From Pseudomonas sp. S09G 359 (GTDB lineage: Bacteria; Pseudomonadota; Gammaproteobacteria; Pseudomonadales; Pseudomonadaceae): DNA of 64,000 nucleotides. Made by a program: the position numbers and the translations under genes. The notes under the pieces were generated by a model that was not told the origin of the DNA, searched no databases, and saw only the letters and a list, made by a program, of their open reading frames with translations. Location of the stretch: the NCBI RefSeq assembly GCF_002843605.1, contig NZ_CP025263.1, positions 266,501 to 330,500 on the forward strand. The letters are read 5' to 3'. Positions 47,839-56,512 of the stretch are shown in pieces (the first letter of the stretch is position 1; every line of letters begins with the position of its first letter).

Positions 47839-48477
47839 TCAGCTCAGGTTTTCCAGCGTCTGCGTATCCCAGCTGTTGGTTTTGATGGCCAGGTAGAGCA
47901 TCCCAATGGTCAACGGCACCTTCTCGCCACGCCCCTTCGCTCGGCGCTTGAGGAACACATCAAAGATCGGCGGGTTGAAGTAACGATAAGTGTCGTAGTC
48001 GCCCAGGTCGAGGGCAAATTCCTGTTCCAGCGCTTCCATGAGTTGCTTGGCCTCACCGCCGTCGCAACCCAGGTCAAAGTTGATCGAGGTTTGCAGGCGA
48101 ATGGTCTTGTGTTTCGGCAGGCCGATTTCCTCGTGCAGCAGTTGCAGGAGGCGCTGCATGGCGGGGTCTTCGGGGAAGTTGGGGGCGAGTTTCATGGTGG
48201 GGGCACGCAGGAGTGGGTGAAGGGGCTGGTTGTGTTGGCGGCGGTATTTGTTTCGGGTGATCAACAAGCTGATGCCGTAGCTCAAAGCGAGTAACGGAAT
48301 GCTGTCAAATTGTAACTCTGTTATCCAGCGTGTGGCGCCAAACAAGAGTGCCGGACCTGTGACTACGAGTGCGACCCCAACGCACGTTCTGAAGGCAGGA
48401 CGCCTCATCTTTCTGTCGAACAAGAAGGCGAGTGCGGCGAAGATGATGAGAATGATCCATGGAGAATATTCGGTCAT
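47839..48477 (-). CDS. Membrane-anchored DUF1493-family protein
   Basis: 212 aa. Two N-terminal hydrophobic helices (about 7-22 and 30-50) precede a DUF1493 domain (INFDLGCDGGEAKQLMEALEQEFALDLGDYDTYRYFNPP). DUF1493 resembles acyl-carrier-protein helices, but the usual Ser is replaced here by a CDGG motif, so it is probably not modified with phosphopantetheine. Fusion to a membrane anchor is noteworthy. Start at 48477 (MTEYSP) with AGGCAGG upstream. No clear partner gene nearby. Confidence 0.75.
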   Translation of the reverse strand: MTEYSPWIILIIFAALAFLFDRKMRRPAFRTCVGVALVVTGPALLFGATRWITELQFDSIPLLALSYGISLLITRNKYRRQHNQPLHPLLRAPTMKLAPNFPEDPAMQRLLQLLHEEIGLPKHKTIRLQTSINFDLGCDGGEAKQLMEALEQEFALDLGDYDTYRYFNPPIFDVFLKRRAKGRGEKVPLTIGMLYLAIKTNSWDTQTLENLS

Positions 48478-48870
48478 CGTGTTACCTGCCTCGGTACGGT
48501 CGGCCAAAGGCTGCAATTGGTCGTTGAGGGTGAAGCAAGGCGTGACGACTGCCAGACACCGTAGTGGCCGAAGTGTTGAGTCCTTTCGATATTCACGTGG
48601 TTATGCCGACAAAGTTGAGAAGTTGTTAGTGTCGGTTAGTCGAAGGGGGGTTCTGTAGAGGGCTGAGAGGGTATTTTAAGCAGTTTCGGAAAAGGGCTAC
48701 GTACCGTTTGTTGGCTTCTTACAGAGGCTTCCGGCATTTGCGGTTTGACAGTGATTTTTTTACCAACACCTACCCATTGTGGGAGCCGGGCTTGCCCGCG
48801 ATGACGGTGGGTCAGCTATAGACATATAGCCTGAAAATCCGCTATCGCAGGCAAGCCAGCTCCCACAGTT
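48478..48870. other. Intergenic region, 393 bp, with REPIN
   Basis: No supportable gene; a longer plus-strand frame here is in poor coding register. A REPIN occupies the right end, next to the stop of the small Pseudomonas protein. Confidence 0.55.
48777..48868. repeat. REPIN, GTGGGAGCCGGGC type
   Basis: TTGTGGGAGCCGGGCTTGCC on the left, GGCAAGCCAGCTCCCACAG on the right. The right arm is imperfect (GCCAGC versus GCCGGGC). Confidence 0.8.
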
Positions 48871-49194
48871 TTAGCTCAGTGGCTGGCTGGGTGGTGATTG
48901 CTTATCAACCGTCGGTTGCAACTGGACGTGCTGCGCAGCTTCCAACAAATCACAGCCATCCTGAACGAGCAGGTACAGGCCGTTGATGATATGGGAGATG
49001 TCTTTGAGGTCGGCGTGTTCGTAGGTCAGGCAGGAGAAGGTTTCGAGCAGGTCGGTGGCAGCGCGGATGCGTTGGTGTGCGGCGGACTGGATGTCTTCGG
49101 CGGTGGCTTCGGTGTTTATGACGAGGGGGTGGGTGTCGGTGAAGTTGGTGCGTAGAAGGCGATAGCGATTGGCGGGAAAATTGGGCGTTTTCAT
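48871..49194 (-). CDS. Small Pseudomonas protein (DUF3077/DUF6124-like)
   Basis: 107 aa, soluble, helical: DIQSAAHQRIRAATDLLETFSCLTYEHADLKDISHIINGLYLLVQDGCDLLEAA. It resembles the small DUF3077/DUF6124 proteins common in pseudomonads, function unknown. The start at 49194 has GGAG 8 nt upstream. A GTG three codons upstream is possible. Confidence 0.7.
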   Translation of the reverse strand: MKTPNFPANRYRLLRTNFTDTHPLVINTEATAEDIQSAAHQRIRAATDLLETFSCLTYEHADLKDISHIINGLYLLVQDGCDLLEAAQHVQLQPTVDKQSPPSQPLS

Positions 49195-49490
49195 AACAGG
49201 CACTCCGATACAATTTCAAAGAAATACGCCAAGAAAATTGGCATGTTGATCTCTGCTGTTATTCGGGTGACCAAGCCCGGTCGCTGATTTGGCAACGACT
49301 GAGCGAACCTTAGTAGTGAGCATAGTGGGGAGCAATAAACGCATGGTTTAATCAGTCGGCAGTTCGATTGGGGCCAGATAAAACCACGTCACATTCTGTG
49401 CAAAAAATCCGCCAGCGCCCTGAATTCAGCGTATGTTTCACCGCAAAATCTTGTAGGACGATCCCGTCCACTACTTAAAGGGAGTTAAGC
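49195..49490. other. Upstream region of the YfaP-like/TPR gene
   Basis: 296 bp without a gene. It holds a small hairpin GGACG-ATCC-CGTCC (49456-49469) directly upstream of the ribosome site AAAGGGAG. The hairpin might act on translation. The rest shows nothing clear. Confidence 0.45.
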
Positions 49491-50666
49491 ATGGGTTTGC
49501 TGCGTGTTGCTTCGGCGATGTCATTGTGTGCGGTGGCTTTTACGGTCCAGGCCGAGCAGTTGCCGATCGAAGTGCTGAGTGCCGTGGTCAAGGACCAGAA
49601 AATTGCCGACGCCGAAGTGTTGCTGCAACGCAACGGCGCACAGAACGTGGTGGGTCGTACGAACGCCCAGGGCCAGGTGACCCTCACCAGCGAAGCCGCC
49701 GATGATGCCAGCAACCTGCTGATCATCAAGAAGCCTGGCTATTCCAACCTGGTGGTGAAGTGCCCGTGCAAGGGCATGACCTATGCCATCAGCCCGGTGA
49801 TGGAAAACCTCGACGGCCTGCGCGTGGTGCTGACCTGGGGCAAGACCCCGGAAGACCTCGATTCCCACATGATCTTCCCGGGCAACAACATCTACTTCGA
49901 AAACCAGAAAGGCGATGACGCTGAGCTGGACGTGGACGACGTCGACAGCTACGGCCCGGAAACCATCACCCTGCAGAAAAAACACTACGGCGAAAGCTAC
50001 GTGTACGCCGTGCATGACTTCACCAACCTGGCCAACCCGGGTTCGCGCCAGCTGTCCAACAGCGAGGCCAAGGTGTTCGTGTACATGGGCCAGTCGCTGG
50101 TGCGCACCTACTACGTGCCAAAAAACCGCAGCGGCAACCTCTGGACTGTGTTCCGCATGACCGGCAGCGGCGACTTCCAGGACATCAACACCTTCAGCGG
50201 TGTGAATGTGGAAGCCAAGGACGTGCTCAACGAAGTCAAACCGTTGCTGGATGACAGCGTTGCAGTGTCTGCCGTGGCGGTCAGCTCTTCCGCACAAACC
50301 GATGCGAAGCGTCTGAACGTGCAGGGTGAAGCGGCCTACCAGGCTGGTAAGCTGGATCAGGCGATCGAGCTGTTCCGCCAAGCCATCGATTTGGACAACA
50401 GCTTTGGCAAGGCCTACGGCAACCTGGGCCTGGCCTACCAGAAGGCGGGCAACACCGCTGAATCGATCTGGGCCAACCGCAAGGCTATCGCCCTCGCTAC
50501 CGGCGCGAATGCCGCTACCGTGCGCGCCGGCGCTTACTACAACATTGCCCGGATCTACGAAGCGGCAGGGCAGTTTGCGGATGCGTTGCGTCACTACCAG
50601 TTGGCGAAAGAGCAGAAGGCCAACCCGGTGTATGACACCGCGATTGAGCGGGTGCAGAACCGCTGA
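49491..50666 (+). CDS. Secreted YfaP-like (DUF2135) protein with TPR repeats
   Basis: 391 aa. Sec signal MGLLRVASAMSLCAVAFTVQA. The N-terminal domain looks like a beta-sandwich with a carboxypeptidase-like turn (QNVVGRTNAQGQVTLTS). A YfaP/DUF2135-like domain follows at about residues 105-225 (LTWGKTPEDLDSHMIFPG, EITL, YVYAVHDFT). TPR repeats fill about 285-385 (LNVQGEAAYQAGKLDQAIELFRQAIDLDNSFGKAYGNLGLAYQKAGN). It is periplasmic and probably a protein-interaction module. No functional partner is visible. AAAGGGAG precedes the ATG. Confidence 0.72.
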   Translation: MGLLRVASAMSLCAVAFTVQAEQLPIEVLSAVVKDQKIADAEVLLQRNGAQNVVGRTNAQGQVTLTSEAADDASNLLIIKKPGYSNLVVKCPCKGMTYAISPVMENLDGLRVVLTWGKTPEDLDSHMIFPGNNIYFENQKGDDAELDVDDVDSYGPETITLQKKHYGESYVYAVHDFTNLANPGSRQLSNSEAKVFVYMGQSLVRTYYVPKNRSGNLWTVFRMTGSGDFQDINTFSGVNVEAKDVLNEVKPLLDDSVAVSAVAVSSSAQTDAKRLNVQGEAAYQAGKLDQAIELFRQAIDLDNSFGKAYGNLGLAYQKAGNTAESIWANRKAIALATGANAATVRAGAYYNIARIYEAAGQFADALRHYQLAKEQKANPVYDTAIERVQNR

Positions 50667-50952
50667 TTTGGTTGTACGAGCGATCTAAAAATGTGGGAGC
50701 GGGCTTGCTCGCGAATGCGCTGAATCAGTTAACACATGTGTTGGCTGACAAGACGCTTTCGCGAGCAAGCCCGCTCCCACATTTGGATATGCGTATTCCT
50801 GCTACCACCTCGGAATATTCCCACTTCGGCCCTAGGCCATCCCCTCCCTGTGTATCATCCTGTCTCTTTTTTCCATGCGACCTTTCTCGATTCGCTGAGA
50901 TTTGCGGGCTATGTTTTTAAGCCACGTTCAGCGGTCAATGGAGTGACAGCCT
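50667..50952. other. Gap of 286 bp before recQ, with REPIN
   Basis: Contains a REPIN (50690-50782). The remaining sequence up to recQ shows no gene. A GGAG ribosome site precedes the RecQ start. Confidence 0.5.
50690..50782. repeat. REPIN, GTGGGAGCGGGC type
   Basis: AATGTGGGAGCGGGCTTGCTCG on the left, CGAGCAAGCCCGCTCCCACATT on the right. Central loop includes AACACATGTGTTGG. Confidence 0.9.
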
Positions 50953-52890
50953 ATGCACGACACCCTCCAGCAGGTCTTTGGTTATCCACAGTTTCGTCTG
51001 GGCCAGGAAGAAGCCGTCAGTGCCGTTCTGGCCGGGCGTTCTGCGGCCGCAATTTTCCCGACGGGTTCGGGCAAGTCCCTGTGTTACCAGCTGTCGGCGG
51101 TGTTGCTGCCGCACCTGACACTGGTGGTGTCGCCGCTGTTGGCGTTGATGCAGGACCAGCTTGGTTTTTTGCAGCGCCATGGTATTTCAGCGGGCAGTAT
51201 CGATTCGGCGCAAAGTCGTGAAGACGCCAATGACGTCATGGCCCGAGCGCGTTCGGGCGAGCTGAAAATCCTGATGATTTCGGTGGAGCGCCTGAAGAAC
51301 GAGCGCTTTCGCAACTTCCTGCAAAGTGTGCAGATCTCGCTGCTGGTGGTGGATGAAGCGCACTGTATTTCCGAGTGGGGCCACAACTTCCGCCCGGACT
51401 ATTTGAAGCTGCCGGACTACCAGCGCCAGTTCAACATCCCACAGGCGCTGCTGTTGACGGCCACGGCCACCCCCAAGGTAATTGGCGACATGCAGGCCAA
51501 GTTCGCCATTGCCCCCGGGGATGTGATCACCACAGGCTTCTACAGGCCCAACCTCAACCTGCTGGTGGAGCCGGTCAGCGGCCAGGACAAGCGCCGCCGG
51601 CTGATAGCCTGGATGAGCGAGCGGGCCAACCAGCCGAGCATCGTCTACGTGACCTTGCAAAAGACCGCCGAGCAGATTGCCGAGCACCTGAACCGCAACG
51701 GCATCCAGGCCGAGGCCTATCACGCAGGTTTGCCCCACGATAAACGTGAAGGTATCCAGCAGCGCTTCATGAGCGGGCGCTCCAATTGCATCGTGGCCAC
51801 CATCGCGTTCGGCATGGGCATCGACAAAAGTGACATCCGCAATGTGGTGCACTTCGACCTGCCCAAATCCATCGAGAACTACAGCCAGGAAATCGGCCGG
51901 GCGGGGCGTGATGGGCAGCCATCCGAATGCCTGGTGCTGGCGAACCGCGACAGCCTCAATGTGCTGGAAAACTTCGTGTATGGCGATACGCCCGAGCAGG
52001 ACGGTATCCGCCGTGTGCTGGAGGAGTTGCAGGCGTCGCGCAGTGAGGGGCAGTGGGAGTTCCTGCTGCGGTCGTTGTCGGATCACAGCAATATCCGCGA
52101 GCTGCCGCTGAAGACACTGCTGGTGCAATTGGAGCTCAAGGGCGTGATCGCGCCGCGCTATGCGTTCTACGCCGAATACCGCTTCAAGTACCTGATCGAG
52201 CCCGAGGCCTTGCTGGCACGCTTTTCCGGCGAGCGGCAGCAGTTTGTCGCGGCAATTATCCAGGTGTGCAAGCGCGCTAAAACCTGGGCGACGGTGGATT
52301 TCGACGCGCTTTACCAACTGCACAATGCCGAGCGCAGCCGGGTGGTGAAAGCGCTGGATTACTTCCAGGAGCAGGGCTTGATCGAACTGGAAAGCAAGCA
52401 GATGACCGAGGTCTACAGCCTGCTCAATACCGACTTCGATCCCCAGGCGCTGAGCGCGGAGTTATACACAGGCTTCAAGCAACACGAAGTGGGGGAGGTG
52501 GCGCGGATTCACGCCATGCTCGATCTGTTCGCCACCGAGCATTGCCTGGGGCAGCGCCTGGCGCAGTATTTCGGTGATGAAAAAGCCCCGCAGCGTTGCG
52601 GGCATTGTTCGGTCTGCCACGGCCATATTGCGCACCTGCCGGCGCCGCCAAGTTTGCCGCCGCTTGTGGATAAAAACTTCATGGGGCTGTGCGGTGATTT
52701 TATCCACAGGCATCATGAGCACACCGGTAGCTTGCCTGGTGCCGAGCGGCTGACTCGGTTCCTGGGTGGTATCAGCGTGCCGTTGTTTACCAAGTTGAAG
52801 GCGCGGGGCATTCCCGGTTTTGCTGCGCTGGAAGACTACCCCTACGCCGACGTGCGTGAGTGGGCCCAAGCCCATCTGAATGACCTGTAA
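50953..52890 (+). CDS. RecQ-like ATP-dependent DNA helicase
   Basis: Superfamily 2 helicase, 645 aa. Motif I FPTGSGKS is at about residues 36-42, motif II reads VVDEAHCISEWGHNFRPDYLKL (DEAH), and the RecQ-conserved motif VI reads QEIGRAGRDGQPSE. A Zn-binding-like cluster CGHCSVCHGH lies near residue 550. The C-terminal part after it differs from E. coli RecQ and lacks an obvious HRDC domain, so it is better called RecQ-like. It may act in repair or recombination. Next gene starts 24 bp later. Confidence 0.87.
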   Translation: MHDTLQQVFGYPQFRLGQEEAVSAVLAGRSAAAIFPTGSGKSLCYQLSAVLLPHLTLVVSPLLALMQDQLGFLQRHGISAGSIDSAQSREDANDVMARARSGELKILMISVERLKNERFRNFLQSVQISLLVVDEAHCISEWGHNFRPDYLKLPDYQRQFNIPQALLLTATATPKVIGDMQAKFAIAPGDVITTGFYRPNLNLLVEPVSGQDKRRRLIAWMSERANQPSIVYVTLQKTAEQIAEHLNRNGIQAEAYHAGLPHDKREGIQQRFMSGRSNCIVATIAFGMGIDKSDIRNVVHFDLPKSIENYSQEIGRAGRDGQPSECLVLANRDSLNVLENFVYGDTPEQDGIRRVLEELQASRSEGQWEFLLRSLSDHSNIRELPLKTLLVQLELKGVIAPRYAFYAEYRFKYLIEPEALLARFSGERQQFVAAIIQVCKRAKTWATVDFDALYQLHNAERSRVVKALDYFQEQGLIELESKQMTEVYSLLNTDFDPQALSAELYTGFKQHEVGEVARIHAMLDLFATEHCLGQRLAQYFGDEKAPQRCGHCSVCHGHIAHLPAPPSLPPLVDKNFMGLCGDFIHRHHEHTGSLPGAERLTRFLGGISVPLFTKLKARGIPGFAALEDYPYADVREWAQAHLNDL

Positions 52891-52913
52891 ACCTACTTTC
52901 ATGAGACGTGCCC

Positions 52914-53345
52914 ATGCCTGACTCAATGCCGCAACGCGCCGATTACCGTCACTTCCAGCCAATCATCACGCGTTGGCACGACAACGATGTGTATGGCCAT
53001 GTAAACAACGTGACCTATTACAGCTTCTTCGACACGGCGGTGAATACCTACCTGATTGAGCAAGGTGGGTTGGATATTCATGACGGCGAGGTGGTGGGGT
53101 TTGTGGTGAGTTCGGCGTGCGATTACTTTGCCTCGATCGCTTTCCCGGATCGCATAGACATTGGGCTGCGCGTGGGTAAGTTGGGCAACAGCTCGGTGCA
53201 GTACGAGCTGGCGGTGTTCAAGGCAGGCGAGGAGGAGGCCTGTGCGGCGGGGCGCTTTGTGCATGTGTTTGTGGATCGGGCGTCGAACCAGCCGGTGACG
53301 ATTCCCGGGACGTTGCGCGAGGCGTTGCAGCGGTTGGTGGCCTGA
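52914..53345 (+). CDS. 4HBT hotdog acyl-CoA thioesterase
   Basis: 143 aa. The active-site motif RWHDNDVYGHVNNVTYYSFFDTAVNTYL belongs to the 4-hydroxybenzoyl-CoA thioesterase family (YbgC/FcbC type; Asp then His). The rest is the typical SACDYFASIAFPDRIDIGLRV sheet. ATG at 52914 is preferred over GTG at 52908. Probably co-transcribed with recQ. Substrate unknown. Confidence 0.85.
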   Translation: MPDSMPQRADYRHFQPIITRWHDNDVYGHVNNVTYYSFFDTAVNTYLIEQGGLDIHDGEVVGFVVSSACDYFASIAFPDRIDIGLRVGKLGNSSVQYELAVFKAGEEEACAAGRFVHVFVDRASNQPVTIPGTLREALQRLVA

Positions 53346-53372
53346 CTCGATCTGATAAGCACAGCAGAAACC

Positions 53373-53465
53373 AATGTGGGAGGGGGCTTGCCCCCGATTG
53401 CGGTGTATCAGTCGATAAAGTTATGACTGACACATCGCTATCGGGAGCAAACCCCCTCCCACATT
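53373..53465. repeat. REPIN, GTGGGAGGGGGC type
   Basis: AATGTGGGAGGGGGCTTGCCCCC on the left; right arm ends CCCCCTCCCACATT. Lies between the convergent thioesterase and glycine-zipper genes. Confidence 0.88.
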
Positions 53466-53488
53466 GGATTTTCGGTGTTCTTTAGATT

Positions 53489-53962
53489 TTACCGGTGACG
53501 GTAGTGATGCTTGTTCTTGCGATGCCCATAGGCATGGCCACGGCCGCGATGATCGTCACGATCGTAACGGCGGTTGTCACGGGAACGGCGATCATCGTCA
53601 TCGCTCTTGTTGCCCATGTAGTTACCCAATGCACCACCCGCGCCACCGCCGGCCGCCGAGCCGATCAGTGCACCGGTGCTGCCGCCGACACTGCGGCCTA
53701 CCACGTTGCCGCCCGCTGCACCCAGGGCGCCGCCGATGGCTGCTTCACCGCGGCTGCGTTTATCGGCGCCTACCGCGCTACCGCCGGCGCCACCCAGGGC
53801 TGCACCGATGGTGGAGCCGGTATTGCCGCCGAGCTGCTGACCGACAACCGAACCTAAAACCCCGCCCAATGCGCCGCCCACACCGGCTTCGGTGGTGCCA
53901 CCGGCCATGGCTGCGCCACTGACCAGGCCAAGGGACAACAAGAGAATCGAGGAGAACTTCAT
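53489..53962 (-). CDS. Glycine-zipper envelope protein with His/Arg-rich tail
   Basis: 157 aa. Signal MKFSSILLLSLGLVSGAAMA. It then has many GGxxG/AGGxxG repeats (for example GGALGGVLGSVVGQQLGG), as in glycine-zipper/YMGG-type envelope proteins, which form membrane-spanning helices. A charged tail (DDDDRRSRDNRRYDRDDHRGRG) with a His-rich end follows. Function unknown. AGGGAG-type site precedes the ATG. Confidence 0.82.
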   Translation of the reverse strand: MKFSSILLLSLGLVSGAAMAGGTTEAGVGGALGGVLGSVVGQQLGGNTGSTIGAALGGAGGSAVGADKRSRGEAAIGGALGAAGGNVVGRSVGGSTGALIGSAAGGGAGGALGNYMGNKSDDDDRRSRDNRRYDRDDHRGRGHAYGHRKNKHHYRHR

Positions 53963-54040
53963 AGGGAGACCTCAAGAGGATGACGGCGCGATCCTGAGGC
54001 TGTATTGACAGTGTGACAATAGAAATCCGACCAGTAACAC

Positions 54041-54056
54041 GAATTGTACACAATTC
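54041..54056. promoter_or_regulatory. Palindrome GAATTGT-AC-ACAATTC
   Basis: A perfect 7-bp inverted repeat with a 2-nt centre, in the 201-bp gap between the glycine-zipper gene and fdhF. TTGTACACAA-type palindromes resemble operators of GntR-class regulators. The target gene is uncertain. Confidence 0.45.
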
Positions 54057-54120
54057 TATAAGTTACTGTTTTTACTAGGGAACTTAAGTTGTTTTTGCAG
54101 GTCTTTAGTTACTTCGGAGC

Positions 54121-54150
54121 GGCCGCTTTTATGCAAAAGCGGCCTTTTTT
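54121..54150 (+). terminator. Orphan plus-strand rho-independent terminator
   Basis: Stem GGCCGCTTTT (54121-54130), loop ATGC, AAAAGCGGCC (54135-54144), then TTTTTT. The T tract is on the plus strand, yet no plus-strand gene lies upstream within the 158-bp segment (53963-54120). The minus-strand gene whose stop is 14 bp away has no T tract for this hairpin. Suggests a small transcript ending here. Confidence 0.75.
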
Positions 54151-54163
54151 ATGCCCGAAGTGA

Positions 54164-56512
54164 TCAGGCCGACCTGGCCATGATCAGCCCGCTGTCACTC
54201 GCCGCTTCCAGGCGGATCGCCACGAACTTCGACGTGGGTGTATGGCTGCCGTCCCCGGTGCTTTCCAGCGGCACCAGTGGGTTTACTTCCGGGTAATAGG
54301 CGGCTGCCTGCCCCGCCGGAATATCAAACGCCAGCAAGGTGAAACCCTTGACCCGGCGTTCGCGCCCGTCTTCCCACAAAGACACGATGTCGGCCTTCTG
54401 CCCCGGCTTGAAGCCCAGGCGGATGATGTCGGCTTCGTTGACGAACAGCACGTCACGCTGGCCTTTCACCCCGCGATAGCGGTCGTCCAGGCCATAGATG
54501 GTGGTGTTGTACTGATCGTGGGAACGCATCGATTGCATGATCAGGTCCGGAACGCGGCCCGTGGCGTGGGTGCGTTCGTGGATCAGGTCTTTGGGCAGGA
54601 TATTCGCGCGGAAGTTGGCGCGGCCCGAAGGCGTATTCCAGCGCCGCGCACCGGCGGAGTTGCCCAGGTAGAAACCGCCAGGGTGTTTGAGGCGCTCGTT
54701 GAAATCCTTGAAGCCGGGGATGGTGTCGGCGATCAGGTCACGAATGCGGCTGTAGTCGGCCACCAGCCAGTTCCAGTCCACCGGTTTGCTGCCCAGGGTC
54801 GCGGCGGCGATGCCGGCGAGAATGGCCGGCTCCGACTTCATCTGCTTCGACAGCGGCTGCAGCTGGCCATTGGAATCGTGAACCATGCTGAACGAGTCTT
54901 CTACCGTCACCGCCTGCGGGCCTTCGGCCTGGATGTCGATGTCGGTACGGCCCAGGCACGGCAGGATCAGCGCGTCTTTGCCGTGGGTCAGGTGGCTGCG
55001 GTTGAGCTTGGTGCTGATCTGTACGGTAAGGTCGCAATTGCGCAGCGCTTCGAAGGTGCGCGGGCTGTCCGGGGTGGCTTGGGCGAAGTTGCCGCCCAGG
55101 CCGATAAATACCTTGGAGCGGCCTTCCAGCATGGCGTGAATCGCTTCGACCACGTTGTGGCCATTGGTGCGCGGCACCTGGAACTGGAAGCGGCGCTCCA
55201 GCGAGTCGAGGAACGCCACGGGTGGGCGCTCGTTGATGCCCATGGTGCGGTCGCCTTGCACGTTACTGTGGCCACGCACCGGGCACAGGCCCGCGCCCGG
55301 GCGGCCGATATTGCCGCGCAGCAGCATCAGGTTGGCGATTTCCTGGATGGTTGGTACCGAGTGGCGGTGCTGGGTGATGCCCATCGCCCAGCACATGATC
55401 ACGTTCTTGCCTTTGGCGTACATGCGCGCCGCTTGCTCGATCTCGACCAGAGGCAGGCCGGACTGCGCAACGATTTCATCCCACGAGGTGTCGTCGATCT
55501 TGCCCAGGTAATCCAGCACATTGGCGGTGTGTTCGTTGAGGAAGTCGTGGTCGAACACGGCTTCTTTACCTTCGGCCTGGGCCTGGCGTTCCCACAGCAG
55601 CAGGAACTTGGCCATGCCGCGCAGAATGGCCATGTCGCCACCCAGCGCCGGGCGGAAGTACGCGGTGTTGGTCGGCTTGTCGCCGTTGGTGAGCATTTCC
55701 AGCGGGTGTTGCGGGTGCTGGAAGCGTTCCAGGCCGCGTTCTTTGAGTGGGTTGATGCACACCACTTGAGCGCCGCGTTTAACGGCCTCACGCAGCGGTT
55801 CGAGCATGCGCGGGTGGTTAGTGCCAGGGTTCTGGCCCCAGACAAAAATTGCATCGGCATGTTCGAAGTCGTCAAAGGTCACGGTGCCTTTGCCGACGCC
55901 TACGCTTTGCGCCAGGGCTACGCCGCTGGCCTCATGGCACATGTTCGAGCAGTCCGGGAAGTTGTTGGTACCGTAGGCGCGCACAAACAGCTGGTACAAA
56001 TAGGCCGCTTCGTTGCTGGCGCGGCCCGAGGTGTAGAACTCGGCCATGTCCGGGCTCGGCAGGGCATTGAGGTGCTTGCCGACCAGATCGAACGCGGCTT
56101 CCCAGCTGATGGGCAGGTAGCGGTCGGTTTCGGCGTCATAGCGCATCGGTTCGGTCAGGCGGCCCTGGTATTCCAGCCAATAGTCGCTTTGCTCCAGCAG
56201 CGCGGTGACGCTGTGCTTGGCGAAAAATGCGGCGTCGACCCGACGCTTGGTGGCTTCCCAGTTGACCGCCTTGGCGCCGTTTTCACAGAACTTGACCATG
56301 CCGCTTTCCGGCGAATCGCCCCAGGCACAGCCAGGGCAGTCGAAGCCGCCGTTCTGGTTGGTCTTGAGCATCATGCGCAGGTTTTTCAGCGCGTTGTCGC
56401 TGGTCAGCCACGCTTGGGCCACGCTGATCAAAGCGCCCCAGCCGCCTGCCGGGCCTTTATAGGGCTTGTAGCGCGGGGTTGGGGTTTGGTCGGCTTGGTG
56501 GTGATTGCTCAT
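54164..56512 (-). CDS. FdhF/YdeP-family molybdopterin oxidoreductase
   Basis: Molybdenum-cofactor enzyme, 782 aa, related to formate dehydrogenase H alpha chain but of the YdeP branch. N-terminal Cys pair CPGCAWG (Cys59 and Cys62) and NNFPDCSNMCHEASG with Cys188 and Cys192; the latter aligns with the active-site Cys or SeCys region of FdhF. The start at 56512 (MSNHHQADQTP) overlaps the fdhD stop. No beta or gamma subunit gene is nearby, so the electron partner is unknown. A single-subunit formate or other oxidoreductase is the best call. Confidence 0.82.
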   Translation of the reverse strand: MSNHHQADQTPTPRYKPYKGPAGGWGALISVAQAWLTSDNALKNLRMMLKTNQNGGFDCPGCAWGDSPESGMVKFCENGAKAVNWEATKRRVDAAFFAKHSVTALLEQSDYWLEYQGRLTEPMRYDAETDRYLPISWEAAFDLVGKHLNALPSPDMAEFYTSGRASNEAAYLYQLFVRAYGTNNFPDCSNMCHEASGVALAQSVGVGKGTVTFDDFEHADAIFVWGQNPGTNHPRMLEPLREAVKRGAQVVCINPLKERGLERFQHPQHPLEMLTNGDKPTNTAYFRPALGGDMAILRGMAKFLLLWERQAQAEGKEAVFDHDFLNEHTANVLDYLGKIDDTSWDEIVAQSGLPLVEIEQAARMYAKGKNVIMCWAMGITQHRHSVPTIQEIANLMLLRGNIGRPGAGLCPVRGHSNVQGDRTMGINERPPVAFLDSLERRFQFQVPRTNGHNVVEAIHAMLEGRSKVFIGLGGNFAQATPDSPRTFEALRNCDLTVQISTKLNRSHLTHGKDALILPCLGRTDIDIQAEGPQAVTVEDSFSMVHDSNGQLQPLSKQMKSEPAILAGIAAATLGSKPVDWNWLVADYSRIRDLIADTIPGFKDFNERLKHPGGFYLGNSAGARRWNTPSGRANFRANILPKDLIHERTHATGRVPDLIMQSMRSHDQYNTTIYGLDDRYRGVKGQRDVLFVNEADIIRLGFKPGQKADIVSLWEDGRERRVKGFTLLAFDIPAGQAAAYYPEVNPLVPLESTGDGSHTPTSKFVAIRLEAASDSGLIMARSA

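Noticed and set aside
48299..48658. A 119-codon plus-strand frame between the DUF1493 and small-protein genes
   Set aside because: Overlaps the start of a real minus-strand gene, has no convincing ribosome site or known pattern.
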